A stretch of DNA of 64,000 nucleotides from Monarcha castaneiventris obscurior (GCA_026261815.1 JAMPIT010000539.1:4852501-4916500); one strand, 5' to 3'. Shown: positions 1 to 14,800, numbered from the stretch's first letter. Notes: a model not told the origin generated them from the letters alone. A program made the numbers and translations.

Positions 1-3000
1 AAGTCTTTGTGGTTACCCACATCTGCTTCAGATGAGATGAAAACTCATTAAGATACGACTTCAACAAATTTCATGTTAATGCCTCGAGGAATGAGATCTG
101 TATCAGGCTTTGATCTGACTAACTTTCAACATGGAATGCAAGATGTGGTTGCTCACAGCTCTTGCAGTGAGGTAGCCCTTGGCACAGTTGGCCTGAGCCA
201 TGCTCAGAACAAGCGAGTGAGAGCTGTGTGCCCGTCCTGCTGCTCTGCCTGTGCTGCTGCACCTCTTCTCAGCCCTGCTCAGCATCATCTCTCACAGACC
301 CAAAGCTCCCCAGGGCACTGCCTTCTGGAGAGAGCCAGGCGGGATTGTCTGTAATAATAAGATACACTATGGTGTGGAATTGATTGTGACAGTGGGGACA
401 GCAAGAGTGGAGTCCTTGGTTACCTCTGTCACTCTGCAGTGTGTGCTGCAGGCTGTGTCCCGGGGCAGGCCAGTGCCTGTGGTGAGGACATCAAAGCACA
501 GTGACAAAGCCAAGGTGCTGCCCAGTGTGATGCTCCCTCGACACCTCCACAGTGTTTGCAGGCCTCTGCCAGACCACACAAGCTCTGGGCACCTATGGCC
601 AAGCAACAGGGATTGTTGACAGCAGGGAGACCCCTGAAGCTTTCAGTGTTCCTGAGTTAAATACCTGAGGTGAACACAGCAGGGCTTTGTCAGTCTAGAC
701 TGCCATTTGCTTAGAGAAATTAAATCCTCCTGAAATGTCAGCACTGACTTTTTTTTGCATCCTTTAGAGACCTTCTTTTGCTTTAAGCAATTAAACATGA
801 GAGCTTTCCTACTGTTCTTGCTGTGTTTCCTTATGAGTAGCCTCAGTACTCCTCCACAGGTGAGACACTGAGGTAACACTGTCATGGCTACTTCAACACT
901 CCCATGATCCTGGTGCCACCTCCTTGATACCTCTTCAATTCCTTTGTGTTTACTTTGCTTATCAGCACATGCTCTATGTGTCATGGATATTGCTTTTCTT
1001 CTTCGAGACCTGAAAGTCTTCCCACAGGCAGTTAAAATAATCTCCAAATACCTGCATTCAAGATTCATACTAAAGTGGCACCATCTGGCCCATTTTGAAA
1101 GCGAAGCAAGCAAATCATACATATATTCCTACTTAGATCAAAAGGCAAATGCCACTCTATCTCTGCTAAAGGGCAGTCATTTATCTGAAACACCATTTTA
1201 AAGAGCTAGAAATAGCTCAGAATACTCCAGCATCTGATGCTTGAATAGAAAAGAGGCAAGCAGGATTCTGTCTAGCTGCTTTGGGAAGCAATATCTGTTC
1301 TTAACAGTCTTTTTGTACAGACCACAATAAGGGAGCAGATCCATTAATGAGAATATTCCTGATACGTTTCCCATTGGGAGCATCTGATTCATTGCACAGC
1401 TAGCAATGCTTCATTGAGCACAAGGAAACACAGTTCTGAAGGCATTGGGGAGGGGAGCATCACTCCTTAAAGATGTCATTTCAATCCCCACCTATTCACA
1501 CTACATGCCCTGGAAATACCTTCTTGTGTTGCTGCAGAGGCTTTTGTCCTTTGCTGTTAATTTTGGTGTGATTTCAAATGGGATTTGTCCTTTTATTCTA
1601 TTTTTAATAACTTGTTTGCTGTGCAGTAGCATACTTGCCTTGCTTGTTTCCTGGAGAGATTAGAAACGTAGCCCTTTCAGTTTGTTTTAATATTGAGAGA
1701 TCCCTCAAAGCAGCATAAACTGAAACTACTCCTACATGACAACAAGCAGCACAGCCAACACAGGGTGGTGGATCTGTGGATCTCCATTTACTGGAATGTA
1801 GCTTGGCTGGTTACAGATTGCACTGAAGCTACCAGTTCCCTGTCATCCTGTACATGTGCTTTTTTATGGGATGACTATGGGGACATTCTGCAGAGTCCAG
1901 AGGTACAGCTTATGGGTGTTGTAGCAGTAGTTTTGCACATGCCAGGCTGAGATGACAATTTTAATACACATACAGAAAGAGAGGGGGAGAAAAAGCCACC
2001 AGCCTCTCTCTAAATAACTTGCAGTTTTGCTCTATGCAGGCTGCATCTGCTAAATTTGTAAGAAGCAAAGCAAGGATTTTGTCATTATCCGTGGCTGATC
2101 TTGTTTTCCCTAAGCAGAACTCAGTGATGTGTGTACCTTAGCCACTTTATGGCATATAGTGGCTGAGATATACACAGTTAGCAAACTTCTGCATAAAAAC
2201 TGAATTATCATCATCAATGTAGTTCATTCTGGGAATGGCTAAAATAAAGAAATATTGGTGTAACTAGAATTTTCTTCAAAAAGCCTGAAGTATTGTGTTG
2301 TTTTCTTCTATCTTTGCAAGAATATGATTTTCAAGTGCTAACACATGGTTGAAAGGCCATGTTCAGCATCTAACAATAAAACATAAGCTCTTTCTAGTGG
2401 TGATTCACCAATTTTGGAACAGCTTTGTAGCTGTTCCTCATGAGGAGCTGATGGTCCTGGGGTTCTCATAAATTAAAAAGCCTAAACATCCCCCTTGTGG
2501 GCAAAATACACACAAAATAAATCTGATCACAAAAGTGATCAGAGTTTTGGCCCATTGAATTAAGTGATTGTTTATGCTTTGAGCAATTCTGGGAGAGGCT
2601 GGAAAGCTTCCATACCCTCAGATAAAAAATGTGTGCATGCAGATTCCAAGCCTTTCCTTAACACATATTCCTACAGCCACCCAGGCTTAGGTCCCAAGGT
2701 AAAAAAAAAAACACAACCAAACATTTATTAGCAATTGAGTAATGTAGTTTTGGGTCCATTTCACTGAAAGTAAACAGTCATATGTTTTGCAATTTTGTAT
2801 TAAATAACTGTGATATGAGGTACCCCTGGGAATAACAAACAAAGTGACCAGTGTTAATTCTGAGATCATGGCATAAGATTTGTTACAACAATAAATCATG
2901 ACAAGTAATTTAACATGCAAAAGATTCACTAAATCTACCAAGAGACCAAGAGAACATTTCAGATAATACAAGTGTTTGACTGCTGGCATGTGTTCCTTTC

Positions 3001-5289
3001 TCCCACTGAGTTTATTTTTGTTTAGGTTCAACTAAAAGCCTTCTAGGGTCCCTTGGGGTTTCATTATATGACAAGAAGAGCATCTGATAAATTGAAAGGC
3101 CCAGTGCCCCAGTGGTGTTTTGGAACAAGTTGGTCCTGTCTGTGCCAAACAAGGGGAAGGAATACCTGGCACCTGTGGCAGAGCTGCCACAGTGCTCCTT
3201 GAGGGCTCAACTTGACTCTTTGTTGCCACAGTATCAGTGAGCCAACACAAAACACTTCTAGAAGAAAGCATAACATAAATACTTCCCTTCCCCACCTTCT
3301 TCCTTTCTTTTTTCATTGTTCTTTTATTAACCCTGCTTTTTGGTTGTGAAAGTCACATTCCTGACATTCCTTTTTTCAGGATGTAGGGTGGAGTCTGTCT
3401 GCCAGACACCTGCAGTCCTCTCTAGTGCAGGGGGATTGTGCTTTAGAGGAGGTTCTGGCTCTTCAGGCCTTTTTACCAACTCCAGCATGTGTCACTTACA
3501 CTGTTGATGTGAGAAATTACTCAGAACTGAGATGATGGCAGTGCTTAGACATACTAAGCAAATGGGACACTTGCCAAGATGTTAAGAGGTCACAGACTGG
3601 CAGTTGAGAGATAAGAGCACATATCAGCTCATACTTCCCAGATGAAGAAATATGGCTTGGAAAGGTTTTGTCACTGCCTTTAATGCTATGCACTTGAAGG
3701 AAAGCAGCTAATTAAACCTCTCAGCTGGTGAAGTGGAATTTGCTGAAAAGGTTGTGGTGTAGTTCCATGAAAATAAAGTCCTTTGAATATTTTTGAAGTT
3801 GCCATTTCTAAACTCTGCCTTTGTCTTCTTTGGTCTCAAATGTTAGCTTCACTAAACGTGATGAAATAGAATCACTGCTGGAAGTCTCTCAACTGTTGCT
3901 TTCAGATTTTCTGAAGATACAAATGTATGAGATTTTACAGAAAGCCACGAAAGCTTTCATGACACTGTCCTCACAAAGGGACCAACTCCAGCTGCTGCCC
4001 CATGTGGAAACCTGGGTCATTCAGCTCACGGCTGGCTTGTACCCAAGGAGACTCCAGACCCCTCCTGCAGTCCTTCCCTGGTGTCTCTGGACAGCTGCTG
4101 CTTTGCAGGACACTGCCCAGAGCCCTGCTCCAACACTTTCCTTAGGTGGTAGAAAATGATACTGCTGTAAACCTCCTCTTCCAGTCTATTGCTAAAAGCC
4201 GGGCTTATATGGATACTTCCAGCCCTTTCCCAGCAGCCACAGATTCCCTGGCTGCTCTGGCTAAATTGCTGGGAAATTTCAAGGACTCTCTTTGGAGGAA
4301 AGCTGTTGGACTCGGGCAGCATTAGAGCCAGGGTTCCCCAGAAAGCAGCAGAGCCCCCAGCACACATTGGGTACCACAGAACACTGCAAACAGGGCATCA
4401 TGATCCCAGTTCCTCACATCTCACATTAATCTGCCTTCATGGTGATTCTGCAGTGTCACTGCAAAAGACAGCAAAGGTTATTTGTTGCTCTCTCAACACT
4501 GTTCTATTATGTTCTTTCGTGAAAGAACACCTCCCTAAACCAACACTTTCAGAAGCACTTAATCTTTTTAAGAGCTGTGCACATACCAGGAGGCAATCCT
4601 TGCCCTGATTGATCTGCGTGTAGAAATTTTTCTCCCATTTGAAGCGCAAGGTGGGGAAAAAAAACCTGTCTTGAAAAACACAAAACATGCAGACATTGTT
4701 CACTATTTATGTGGCCCCTATTATGTACGTGATGAGAAAGTTTATTTCAGAGCATTTATCATACGGAAACTTCAGAGAAAAGCATGCTCCTCACTTGATG
4801 CATGGCAGCCCTTTGGAAGATATTGTTCTCCTATCTCTTTTTTATTTTTTTCACTTGTCTTTAAAAGTAGAGGAAGATGGTTTAGCTCACATTTTGTATT
4901 CAAACTGTAGAATAGTTTCAGTGCCATAACCAATGTGACACAGCGACTGAAAGAGCTGAAGAACCTGAGTTCTGTGAGTCCGGGATGCTGCCCTAACACT
5001 AATCCCAAATGGGTGCTTCCTCCTTAAGGCGCTCACAAATACGAGAACGGACTTCATGCACGAGTACGAGCCAGGAGTATCTCTGTTTGCAGAATTGCCT
5101 TGTTTTTCTGGTCCTCAGAACGAAGCAAGGTCGTTCCCATGGCTCAGAAATGACTGCTGGGCTGCTAAGATACATCTGCTCCTGGCATAAACTCCAGAGG
5201 AGGAGGATGCGGAGGGAGAAGAGTGTCAGCCCAGAGGCTGGAGAACGCTGCTTAAGGGACAGAGAGAGCGATATAGAGGGGAGGTGCTG
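1..5289. other. Upstream flank, no gene recognised
   Basis: No exon chain or protein family was recognised here. The longest open stretches (3,821-4,159 and 4,189-4,608, plus strand) have no recognisable motif and are interrupted by stops between them. Base composition is mixed and there is no CpG island before about 5,290. This is probably intergenic DNA upstream of the UIF-like gene. Confidence 0.5.
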
Positions 5290-5420
5290 ATGGAAAGGAT
5301 CGCCGGGGAGGGTGCGGAGGGCAGGGAGCCAGGGCAGGGCTGAGCGCAGGCGGGGGAGCGGCGCTGGCTGCGGGCGGCGCAGGGGCCGCGGAGTGCGGGG
5401 AGGAGGGAGTCGGGCACGGG

Positions 5421-5705
5421 GGGCCGGGACAGCCGGGACAGGGCCGGGACAGCCGGGACAGGGCCGGGACAGCCGGGACAGGGCCGGGACAGCCGGGACA
5501 GGGGCCGGGGCAGCCGCGGCGAGGGCCGGGACAGCCGGGACAGGGCCGGGACAGGGGCCGGTGTGAGGGCCGGGGCGGGAGCCGGGGTGAGGGCCGGGAC
5601 AGCCGGGGCAGGAGCCAGGACAGCCCGGGTGAGGGCCGTGACAGCCGGGGCAGGAGCCAGGACAGGCCGGGTGAGGGCCGGGGCGGGGGCCGGTGCGGGG
5701 CCGGC
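5421..5705. repeat. 20-bp GC-rich minisatellite in promoter
   Basis: Four perfect tandem copies of gggccgggacagccgggaca occupy 5,421-5,500. Degenerate copies of the same gccgggacagccggg theme continue to about 5,705, just before the start codon at 5,748. The G runs could form quadruplexes, and the length is probably polymorphic. Confidence 0.85.
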
Positions 5706-5747
5706 ACATTCCGGGCAGGCGCAGTGAGCGCACAGCGCTCCGGGCCC

Positions 5748-5829
5748 ATGGAGGCGGCGGGGCCGCAGCCCGCACCGGGCCCCGCGGCGGGGCCGCAGCC
5801 GGCGGCCGAGGAGATCGACATGTCCCTCG
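5748..5829 (+). CDS. UIF-like coding exon 1
   Basis: This exon encodes a Pro/Ala/Gly-rich lead of about 20 residues and then EEIDMSL, the first half of the UAP56-binding motif. It ends CTCG|GTAGGT in phase 1; the last G plus the first two bases of exon 2 form the Asp codon. The start ATG lies in gggcccATGG, an acceptable Kozak context. Confidence 0.85.
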
Positions 5830-8800
5830 GTAGGTGCGGGGCGCTGCCGGGCGGCGGGGCCGGGCCGGGGAGGCTCCGTGCGGCCCCGGGGCCGGGGTGG
5901 GTGTGCGCGGGCCGGGCCGGGCCGGGCAAAGGCCGTGCGGGTGCCCCTGTCCGGGGGCAGCGGCCAGCACCGGCCTCGGGGGTGTGTGCGGGGTCCCGGC
6001 CTCGGCGCTGGGCTGGCAGCAGCCCGGAGCTCCCGGGAGAGCGGCCCGGGGGGGCTCAGGCAAAGCAGCCCCCTGTGACTTGGGAACGGGAGCCGTGGCC
6101 TCGCCGTGCTGCTATTTATAGCCGCTTGCTCCGATGCTCGCCATTCCTTTGGCACTGGGAATGTGGACTGTGCATAAACAACCAACAGCCGCCCTGTCAT
6201 GAACTCCCGAGGCCTGGATTCTGACGCATGGACGAGAGATCTTGGTGGATTATCGTGTTGGCGTCTCTGCTGTGAAAGGAAAGTCCACTAGCACCTTTTA
6301 TTATTGGGTCAGCTTCCTAACTGAAACCTTGTGTCATTTCTTCCTAGCAAAGAGCCATTTGTCAGGAGCAGCAGGACATTTTCCGCTGCAAACTCAAACT
6401 GATTCCTTGGCTGATGCACCTGTATTTTAATGTGTCTATGAGGAGCTATAGCAACAGTGGATCCCTCATTTTTTATTTATTTTTCTCCCATAGTGTTGCA
6501 CACCCTTTGTCTCTTGGCTGATGTGGGATGGTCCCTTTGCTTTTGCTCTCCCTTAGAGCTTCTCTCACAGGTCAGACCTCCTGTGGTCCCACTCCATATT
6601 CTGTCCAGAATACACCTTACTCAGGGTAGAAGAGAGAATTGGAAAACAAGAGCCCCTTGGTGAGGAACTTTTTCCATCAGGTGTTTTTTTTGTGCTTTCA
6701 GATATATTTGTGCCTTACATGAATTAGCAGTCACAAAAAAGCTGCAGGAGTTGCTCTAAAGCTGCCCTGATAGATCTAATTCTGCCTTGAGGGCATGGAT
6801 GTACCATAAATGACCTCTCTGAATCCCCTTGCAGCCTTGTGTAGTAGTCCATTACATCGCTCTGTTAATCCCATCATGTTTATGGGCACAAAAGGAGGGT
6901 AACAACTCATGCCCAAACAAAAAAGACACTGAAAGGTGACAGATCAGGCACCTGAGCATTCGGCTCCTCTCATTTCCTCACGCTGTGGACAGCCCACCCT
7001 TGGATGCTCTTGGATGCGTGTGGTCACCTCCCTGCAGTATGCAGGGATGCTTTCAAAATGCTTCAAAGCATCCTGTGCTCCAAATCACACATGTCCCAAA
7101 GGCACACTTAGCTGATACCATTAGCAAATTCATCTTAAGAACATGGCCCAACATCTCCCAGCCTATTCTTTTCCTGGCAGACTTGAAAGAGAAATCACAA
7201 AAGCAGCCTATTCTTACATCTGCTCTCGTTTCTTTTCCTTGGGCTTTGTATTCATTTGGACACAGGAGTTCTTGATGGAAAATGACAAGGGACCAGTGCT
7301 GGGGGTATGATAACTCGTGGTAAGCACCCACTGAAAGCGAATGGTTCTTCTGTCCTTTGACTCCAGTGATACATTAAGGAGCTGGAGTAGCCACTGCCTG
7401 GGAAAGGGCCTGTTTTGGACACTTCATTTCTTACTAATTTGTTCGAGTTAAAAACATTCTGCCTGGAGCTTCACAGATGTTGCTTTTATTATTTGCAAAG
7501 CATTTTCTGGAAGATCTGAGGTTAAAAGAAGAAAATGTTGGAAAATACGAATCGATGAAGAGATGTCCCTTTGCTTTTACCGTTCCTCTTCATCTGAAAA
7601 GCTTGAATTAAGAAGATCCCGTTGATTGCAGACCAGCTGATTGAGGGAGGGGCCTGAGCAGTTTCTTGTTAGAGCTCTGCATCTGAAAGTACTTTGTGTG
7701 TGATCCAAGTAGCTCAACATCCTCCCCCCACTGACCATCTTTCCAGCAGCCACTCAAGTCAGACCTTATCAAAAACGTTCTCTGCCCAGCACTGAGCTCC
7801 TGGTGCCCCTGCAAAAACATCTTCCCTTAGGCTTGTGGGAAGCCTGCAGGATCCGATCCCTTGGTGGACGTGGGTCTGAAATCTCTGTCCTGCCCGTGGT
7901 GGGGACGTGCTGGATGGTAGCACATTTTTAAATCATTTGCTGCACTCTAATCTCCGGCTTGCAGGAGCCTAGTAAATTGATCCTATACTTTCTAAGCTAA
8001 GCTTAATCTTTCATTGTCTGTCCAGCGTAGCTCACAGAGCAGCAAGCTCCATGTTTACCGCGGACAATTGCAAGCACCCAGAGAGGGAATCGTTGTGGGT
8101 GGAAAGTGCAGGTGCCATGTGTTTCTCCTCTTCTCATTTCATTCTAGATGACATCATAAAGCTCCACAGGAAAGAGCAGACAGATGCCAGTGCCGCGGGC
8201 GACAGCAGAAGGCAGCAGGTCAAGAACAGGAGTTCAGCCTCGGGGTATGGGCGGCCCCGGTACCGCGCCTGGAAGCAGAGGAATTTGCAAGGTAGATGGG
8301 CACTTGAGACAGCAGAGGCCTGCCAGGCTGGAAAACGCATTTTTGTCACAAAATCCAGCTCTTAAATCCTTCTCCTATCTAATTTCTCTGTGCGTATAAG
8401 ATGTGCTTGGGCTCTGATTAGCTTTTCTCCCTGTAACAATGGAATATCAGGGCCCTTTCAGAGCATAATTCCTCCATTTTTCTCCCTTCCACTCTCTCAT
8501 GAATTACTAATTTAAAGTGACTTAATATCTATTCTGTATTCCCCTTGGCTTTGCATATTTTAATTATGCCTCTTCCTAATCCTCATTTTCCCAGAGCAGA
8601 CTTAAATTATCCCAATTACCCCTTCAGTAACTGTATTTGATAGCTCAGTTATTGAAGCTAAATTGTCACTTTTGCCAAGCATGCTATTTTTATGGTGAGG
8701 TTTTTTTGTAATACCGAGTGATCACACCTTTGTTTTGTTCCACTGGTTTTTACCTACAAACCAAAGTTATCTACTGCATGAAATGCCATCTCTATGAACT

Positions 8801-11800
8801 TTTTTTTTTTAAATTACTGCTAAGTCACTCCCTGAAGATTTTGGTGGTATTTTGCAGAAATATCTTTGCAGTCTTACATTGGGTTGCCAATCACACATCA
8901 GGACAGTGGGATCACTGGGAGCAATCCCACTTGTCTCTGCTCTGTCTCCCATCCTTGTATTCTTGGTGTCCACCACACGGTGCCTTATTGAGAATTGTTC
9001 CAGTTCAAAACAGAATGATGATAAATGCCCTTAGCAAATTGATTTTTTTATCAAAATTCATGGGCTTTGATAGTCTCCCACACTTAAGCACTGCATCCAG
9101 AGGCAAATCCAATAAAATATTTTTTTCCCTATTCTTTAGATGGGAGAACTTTTCTGTTAATTTATAGAATTATTTCTGCAGGTTTTAGTATTTCATACAT
9201 TTTCAGTGAGTCTGAATTCAGCCCTGCCAAGTGCCAAGACCCACCATGCTGTATGGTGCTGATTGTCAGTAGCAATTTGGGGAAGCTCAGCATGACTGGG
9301 AATTTAGCCCATAATTCATCAGGGGCTCAATTCACTCTGGTCTCTGCTGAAATGCAGTCCCTTCTGGGCTGAGATGTGATAACCATTATCAAAATGATGA
9401 TCTGAGAAGCCAGGCACTGTAATGACATAGGAGGGGGAAGGGTATTATGCTGATTAAACCAGCAAGCAAAGTGCTGTTAATCCCTCTTGGAATATGGCTT
9501 AAACCATCTCCCTAGCAGGGGAAAGATGATTTTTAATGACTAGAAATTTGAATTTCAAATCTCCTTGGAAAAAAGAGTCTGTCAGACATGGGAGCTTGTG
9601 CCCAGAGAGGACTGGCTGAGCAGAGGTGCCTTTTGGCCATCCCAGGTGTGCTCAGCACCAGGCTCTGAGCACGCACCCAAACATGAGACGTGTGTGGGGG
9701 AGTTCTTCCCCAGTTGCTGACGCTGTGGGGTTTTACTGAAATGTTCTTACATTATTAACTATCTGCCAGACCTTTTGCAGAGATGAAGCCTCCCATGTGT
9801 CACACTTCAGGACACACATGACAGAGCGAGGCCTTGGTCCCCAGCTGGTGTGATGGGGTCCCCCTTGGAGGCTGATGGCTCTGTCATGTGTTATTTGTGT
9901 TGGGTGAGCCATGCCTGAGTGCACTGCTGAGCACAGGCTCTCTAATGGGAACAGACTGACAGGGGCAGGATTTTCTAGTCAGGGCTGCCTTCTGCAGTGG
10001 TCCCTCCCATTGCCCTGATGGAATATTCAGGAAGGCAGCTGAGCTCAGTCTCTTGTCCTCTCCAGGGTGTAGGAGAGCTGTGCAACAAGGCTTGGTGGTC
10101 AGCAGGAGAGCAGCCCAGCAAATAGGCAAGAGATAGGGATGGGTGGGGGTTGAAGAGAAACAAGGCAGGGCAAAAACAAACTGGGCAAATAGAAGCAGGA
10201 GAAAAAAATCAAAGGGCCATTAAATACAGCAAGTCCATACCTGGTCAAAAAGAAACAGTTTGCCAAAATGGAATGTTGGTCAAGAGAAGAATGTTTACAC
10301 ATCTGCACTTCTGCAGTGAGAGGGCATTGTGTGCAAAGGAATGAACAACTGGCCCCTGAGCTTGTGAACTGCATTGCATTTTTGTGCGTGTTCCCAACCA
10401 GCACCTCTGGCCATAGGGCACGAAGCACCCCAGCGTGGTGTTTGGGATCTGCTTCCCACGGCCCTGCCCTGGTGCCCTTTTGTTTTAGAGCCAGAGCAGC
10501 TCAAATCATCTTCACACATGTTCCAGTGTAAGCAGCTCAGGCTGGTGCTGGCTGGTGTTACACCCTGAGGCTGGAGCCTTCATTCACTATGGCAGTGGTG
10601 GCCCCTCGCAGTGATGTCACTGCTGCCTCAGAACACTTCATTTCCAATTGCTCCCAGTCAGTATCAATTGCTGTCACGTAGCAGCTGACGGTACGAGATC
10701 AATACATGCAGCTCACTGCTCTGTGGTTTGTGTCAGGGAGGTTCTGCTGTGAGATCCAGGGTTTGGATGCACTCTCACTGCCCTCTGCTGTGCACAGCTT
10801 TGGGCCTGATTTATACACCCCCGAGATGGGTGCACATCCCACTGGTCCAGCAGCTGTTGGGGGGAATGGGCTGAAAACAGAGGGGCTGTATGCTCAAGTG
10901 ACCTTGCAGCTGGGGATAGCAAAGTTGGAAGTAGCAGTGAAGAAAAACACACACCTTCTGCTGTGCTTTGAGAAGTGGAACATCTGCTTATAGATAGTGG
11001 AGGTGTTTGTAAACTTGGGGGCACCCTACTGGACAGGCTTGAGCTCCCTGCCTTGGTACAGAGATCAGAACACAGCATGGTGGTAACTCTACACAGGCTG
11101 CAAACCCTTGATAAACTGGTGTGAATGGCAGCTTGGGGATTCTCCAGCACTGGGCCATGGTGCTGGGGACTGTGCCCAAGTGGCTCTGCTTAGCTGTTGC
11201 TTCAGGGGTGGGCTGGTTTGTGACGTAACAAATACATTCCCTCTTGGCATTCCAGCTGTGAGTTTGTGGTTGTTTTGTTGTTATTGTGCCTGTATCAGCT
11301 CACACAGGGACTCAGATACTTTCTATCTCACAGCTACAGAATTTTATTATGTGGAGTAATTAGGTTGGGAAGCACTGTGCCTCAGTCTGACAGGGCTTTC
11401 CTCTCACTCAGCACTTCAGCACTCTTCAAAATCATCAGCAGGCTTAGGGGAAAAGGTTTAATGCACGAGGTACAGCGGGTGTGCGTGTATCATGGAAAAC
11501 CAGCAGGGGATGTCCCCTCCTATATGAGAAGTAACGGTATGTCAAGCTAAAAGAAAATGAAAGTATATATATATAAAAATAAAAATTGTATTATAATGTG
11601 GGCACTCAGAGCTATTTCAGGCTGCTGTGGGGTGGGCTTTGGGGTGCTCAAGTCACTTGTGTATCTGTATCAAAAGGCTTTTTCTGTGTCGTAGTTAATT
11701 CATGGCAATGTGAGCTCTGACAACAGATTGACAGGTCTCCTGATGTGGGTGTTCCTGCCTTTACGAGGAATCAGAATTGTGAAAGGCTTTTCTCTTCTCT

Positions 11801-14800
11801 ATTCTTTGACATCAAATAATGTGCATGTCAGTCCTACGTACAGTAAGAATGCCAGAGAGACATTGGAAAAATTAATTATTTAATACGAATGACGGTGACT
11901 CTTGCACCACTATTTGTGTAGATACTCCTGTATCACATCAAGTTAACCTTGTAACCTATTTACAAAGCTGTAGTCATAAATCGAATTTTGAAGGATGCTA
12001 AAATAGAAGGGCTTTTTTTGTAGGACCTAACCGTTTCAGAAGAGGCTTTGGACAGCAACAGTTCAATCGGAGACAATTCAGGAATGCCTTGCCTGGTCGC
12101 AAGAGAAGAGCAGCTGCTGCATTCGATGGAGTGAGCCCTTTAAATCGCCAGCCATCGGCTCAGGAGGTAGGGGAATAAGGGAGGTTCAGCTTTTCCCAAA
12201 TGTCATGTAGAAATCTGCTTGATTTTATGATCCTGGATCACCCCAAAGAACAATCTACATAAAAAACACCGTCCTTTATATGCCTGTGCACAGCATTTGT
12301 ATGCATAGGTGAGTACAGACATACATGCATATGGAATAGCAATTTTCCAGTTGGTTTTATAAAGCTTCTGACTTAGCATAATTTTACTGATCAGTTCCCA
12401 TGGGTTTTGCAAAAAAAAGATTTTTTTAAGATTGGTCTTAAAAGGTTTTGAAATATTTCCATAAAAATTAATTCCATGGCATCTCATTTTACTATTATCA
12501 CTTAGAGGAGGTGTGTTAAGATTCTTTGTTATTTGTTGTCCACCCAGAGCATTTTCCAAGTTCCTGTGAAGTCAAAGGACAGACTTGGTGACTTGTCAGG
12601 TGACTCTGATTCAGAGACATACTTTCCACCAGAGACACTGATTCCCAGTACTGTGGCAGATAGTGTGAGGGGCAGCTGGGTTTTCCTGCACTGATGAAAA
12701 CCACTCAGTTAGGAGGTCACAGATACCCAGTAAGCTTTTTAAATAAATGCAAGTGCTGAACAGGATGGCATTTAGTGGATGTGTCGTAGGGGTACAAATA
12801 AGAATGCCCTAAACTGAGCATGGATGTGCAAGGAGTGAGGTTATTCCTGAAGAGAAAGACCAGGATGACTCAGATATTGAGTGTGGCTGGTATTTACAGA
12901 GAGTAATAAGCAGTTGCTAGGAGGCATAATGCTACAGTAGCTTCCACTTTGCAGAAATAAACCAAGGGGGAAGAATATGGAAATACACATCTGTTAGTGG
13001 GTAGTAACAGTGATGGCAGTTGTCCCACAGAAATAAACAGGCTGGAGCCTGGGGCAGTTTGTGTTGGAGCTGCAGGAGAGACACTGCTGAGGGGTCTTCT
13101 GGTGTGTTTCATGCTTCAGGGCGTGGTCCAGGCGATGCAGGTGTCCAGACAAGAAAGAGCTGATGACCAGAAAGAAGCCTGAGGAGGGCTATAATGCACA
13201 GCTTCTGCGAGATTTGCTCTCCATGAACTGATGGGGTTTTTTTCTTCTTTGGTTTCTGCAGCATTAGAATGAAACATTCTTCCTGGCACTTGTGGTTGTG
13301 TGTCCAGGAACCAAGGCCCACACCCTGACTGATTGTTGACAGCAGTGTCAGCAGCAGTCAGTGGAGAGCAGGACATTGTGTGCTGTCCCTTGTGCTCACT
13401 CCCTGTTCTTGTAGGGAGGCTGTGGCACAGGTGACAACTGCTGAGGTCTCACTGCTCTTTCAGGGCAACAAGAAGAGCAATGCTTTTGCCAAAAGCGGCA
13501 GTGGGCAGCTGGAGGAGCAGCCACAGCCATCTCCAGGCCCCAAGAGATTCAGAGCAGATCCTTCCAGCATCCGCACCCCAGGGAGAAGGTAAAATCTTTG
13601 CTAACTCCGGGTCACTTTGGTTTTCAGTGATGCCCTGAAGTGAGTGCAGCTCATGGGGTTCTGCTCTCTGTATGTGCCAGGCGTGTGTGGCTACAGCCAT
13701 GTGCTTGTGCAGTGTGAGAAAAATACCTCTGGGTATGTTAGGAAAGCACCTGGAAAGAAAACAACCTCATGCTCGTAGTTAATAATGCTGATATTCTGTC
13801 ATTTCATTTCAGGAAGCACAGAAAATGTGACCTTTGTATTTTTATTAAACTTTGTCGCTTTGGGAAACATTTTCGAAGGGTGAAATAACATTTATTTTCA
13901 TAAAGGCAGGAAATACAGATTCCAGCCATAAGGGATAGGCAGAGACAGGGAGTCTGTCCTAATGAGGGGCTGCAGGAGCAGACTGTGCCCCAAGAGCTGT
14001 GAGGAAGGCAGTGTGCCAGGTGCTGGGCACTGTCTCGGTGCCTGTCTCATCAAGATCATTATGTTCTCTGAGCTTGAAAGGAAGCTCCTTGCAATCCTTT
14101 CTCTGCTCTGAGCAGAACAGTGACTGAATAACATCAAGAGGTCCTTTCTGACCTGATTTTTTTCTAATTTTCCTCCCATGTTTTTTTTGCTTTAATGAGC
14201 AAAGTTCAAAACACACAAGCTGTTGTCTCATTTGAGCATAAAATCAAGTTCCTCTGAAATCCTTTGCTGGCAGAAAAACCTGTTGGGCTGAACTCGGTAA
14301 CATACAGCCTCATTTGCAGAATTCTTACTCTGCTTTTTAAGACCAGCTCGGGTTAGGTATTTTGGCATTAAGCATTAGAGAGACCTGGCATCATCTTCAG
14401 CTCTGTCATTCTCTCTGTCCTTTACCAGCAGGCCTTTCCTGCTGAACAGGGGACCAGCGTTCCAGCAGAAGCGGGTGCAGCCATGGTTCTCCAAAGCCCG
14501 CTTCCAGAGAGGGGTCAGTATTGAGACATTTCTTCTGCTGATAGTCTGCTGGTAGTGACAAACCTTCAAATTTTACGAGCTTTTGTTGTAGCTTTGCTTC
14601 CAGAAGTAACTGGGGGAGAGAGGTGGATGACCTGAACGCTGCATGTGTTGGTAGGAAAGCATTTGCAGGCAACTTTTAATGCATCTTGGTATTCTGGCAA
14701 CTGGGAAGTAAATCCTGGGAGGGTGATAAAAACAAACCTTGCAGTTTATAGAGCAGCACACGCAGGACAAGGTAAAGCCACCCCATACACATCACTGCCA

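Larger units (their letters stand above)
5290..6080 (+). promoter_or_regulatory. CpG-island promoter of the UIF-like gene
   Basis: A sharp rise in G+C and CpG density starts near 5,290 and fades by about 6,080. It encloses the start codon and first splice donor of the UIF-like gene. No TATA box is evident, as is usual for a housekeeping CpG-island promoter. Long open frames on both strands across the island (for example minus 4,999-6,063) come from GC richness and are not taken as genes. The exact transcription start cannot be read from sequence. Confidence 0.75.

Noticed and set aside
4999..6200. Minus-strand open frames of 324-354 codons at the UIF-like promoter
   Set aside because: They are Pro/Arg/Ala text produced by the GC minisatellite, lacking any domain and lying over a CpG island.
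12552..12591. Possible extra UIF-like exon (cacccag|agcatt ... tcag|gtgact)
   Set aside because: It would end in phase 1, while the next well-supported exon starts in phase 0. Without it the nine exons join cleanly to a 300-residue protein.
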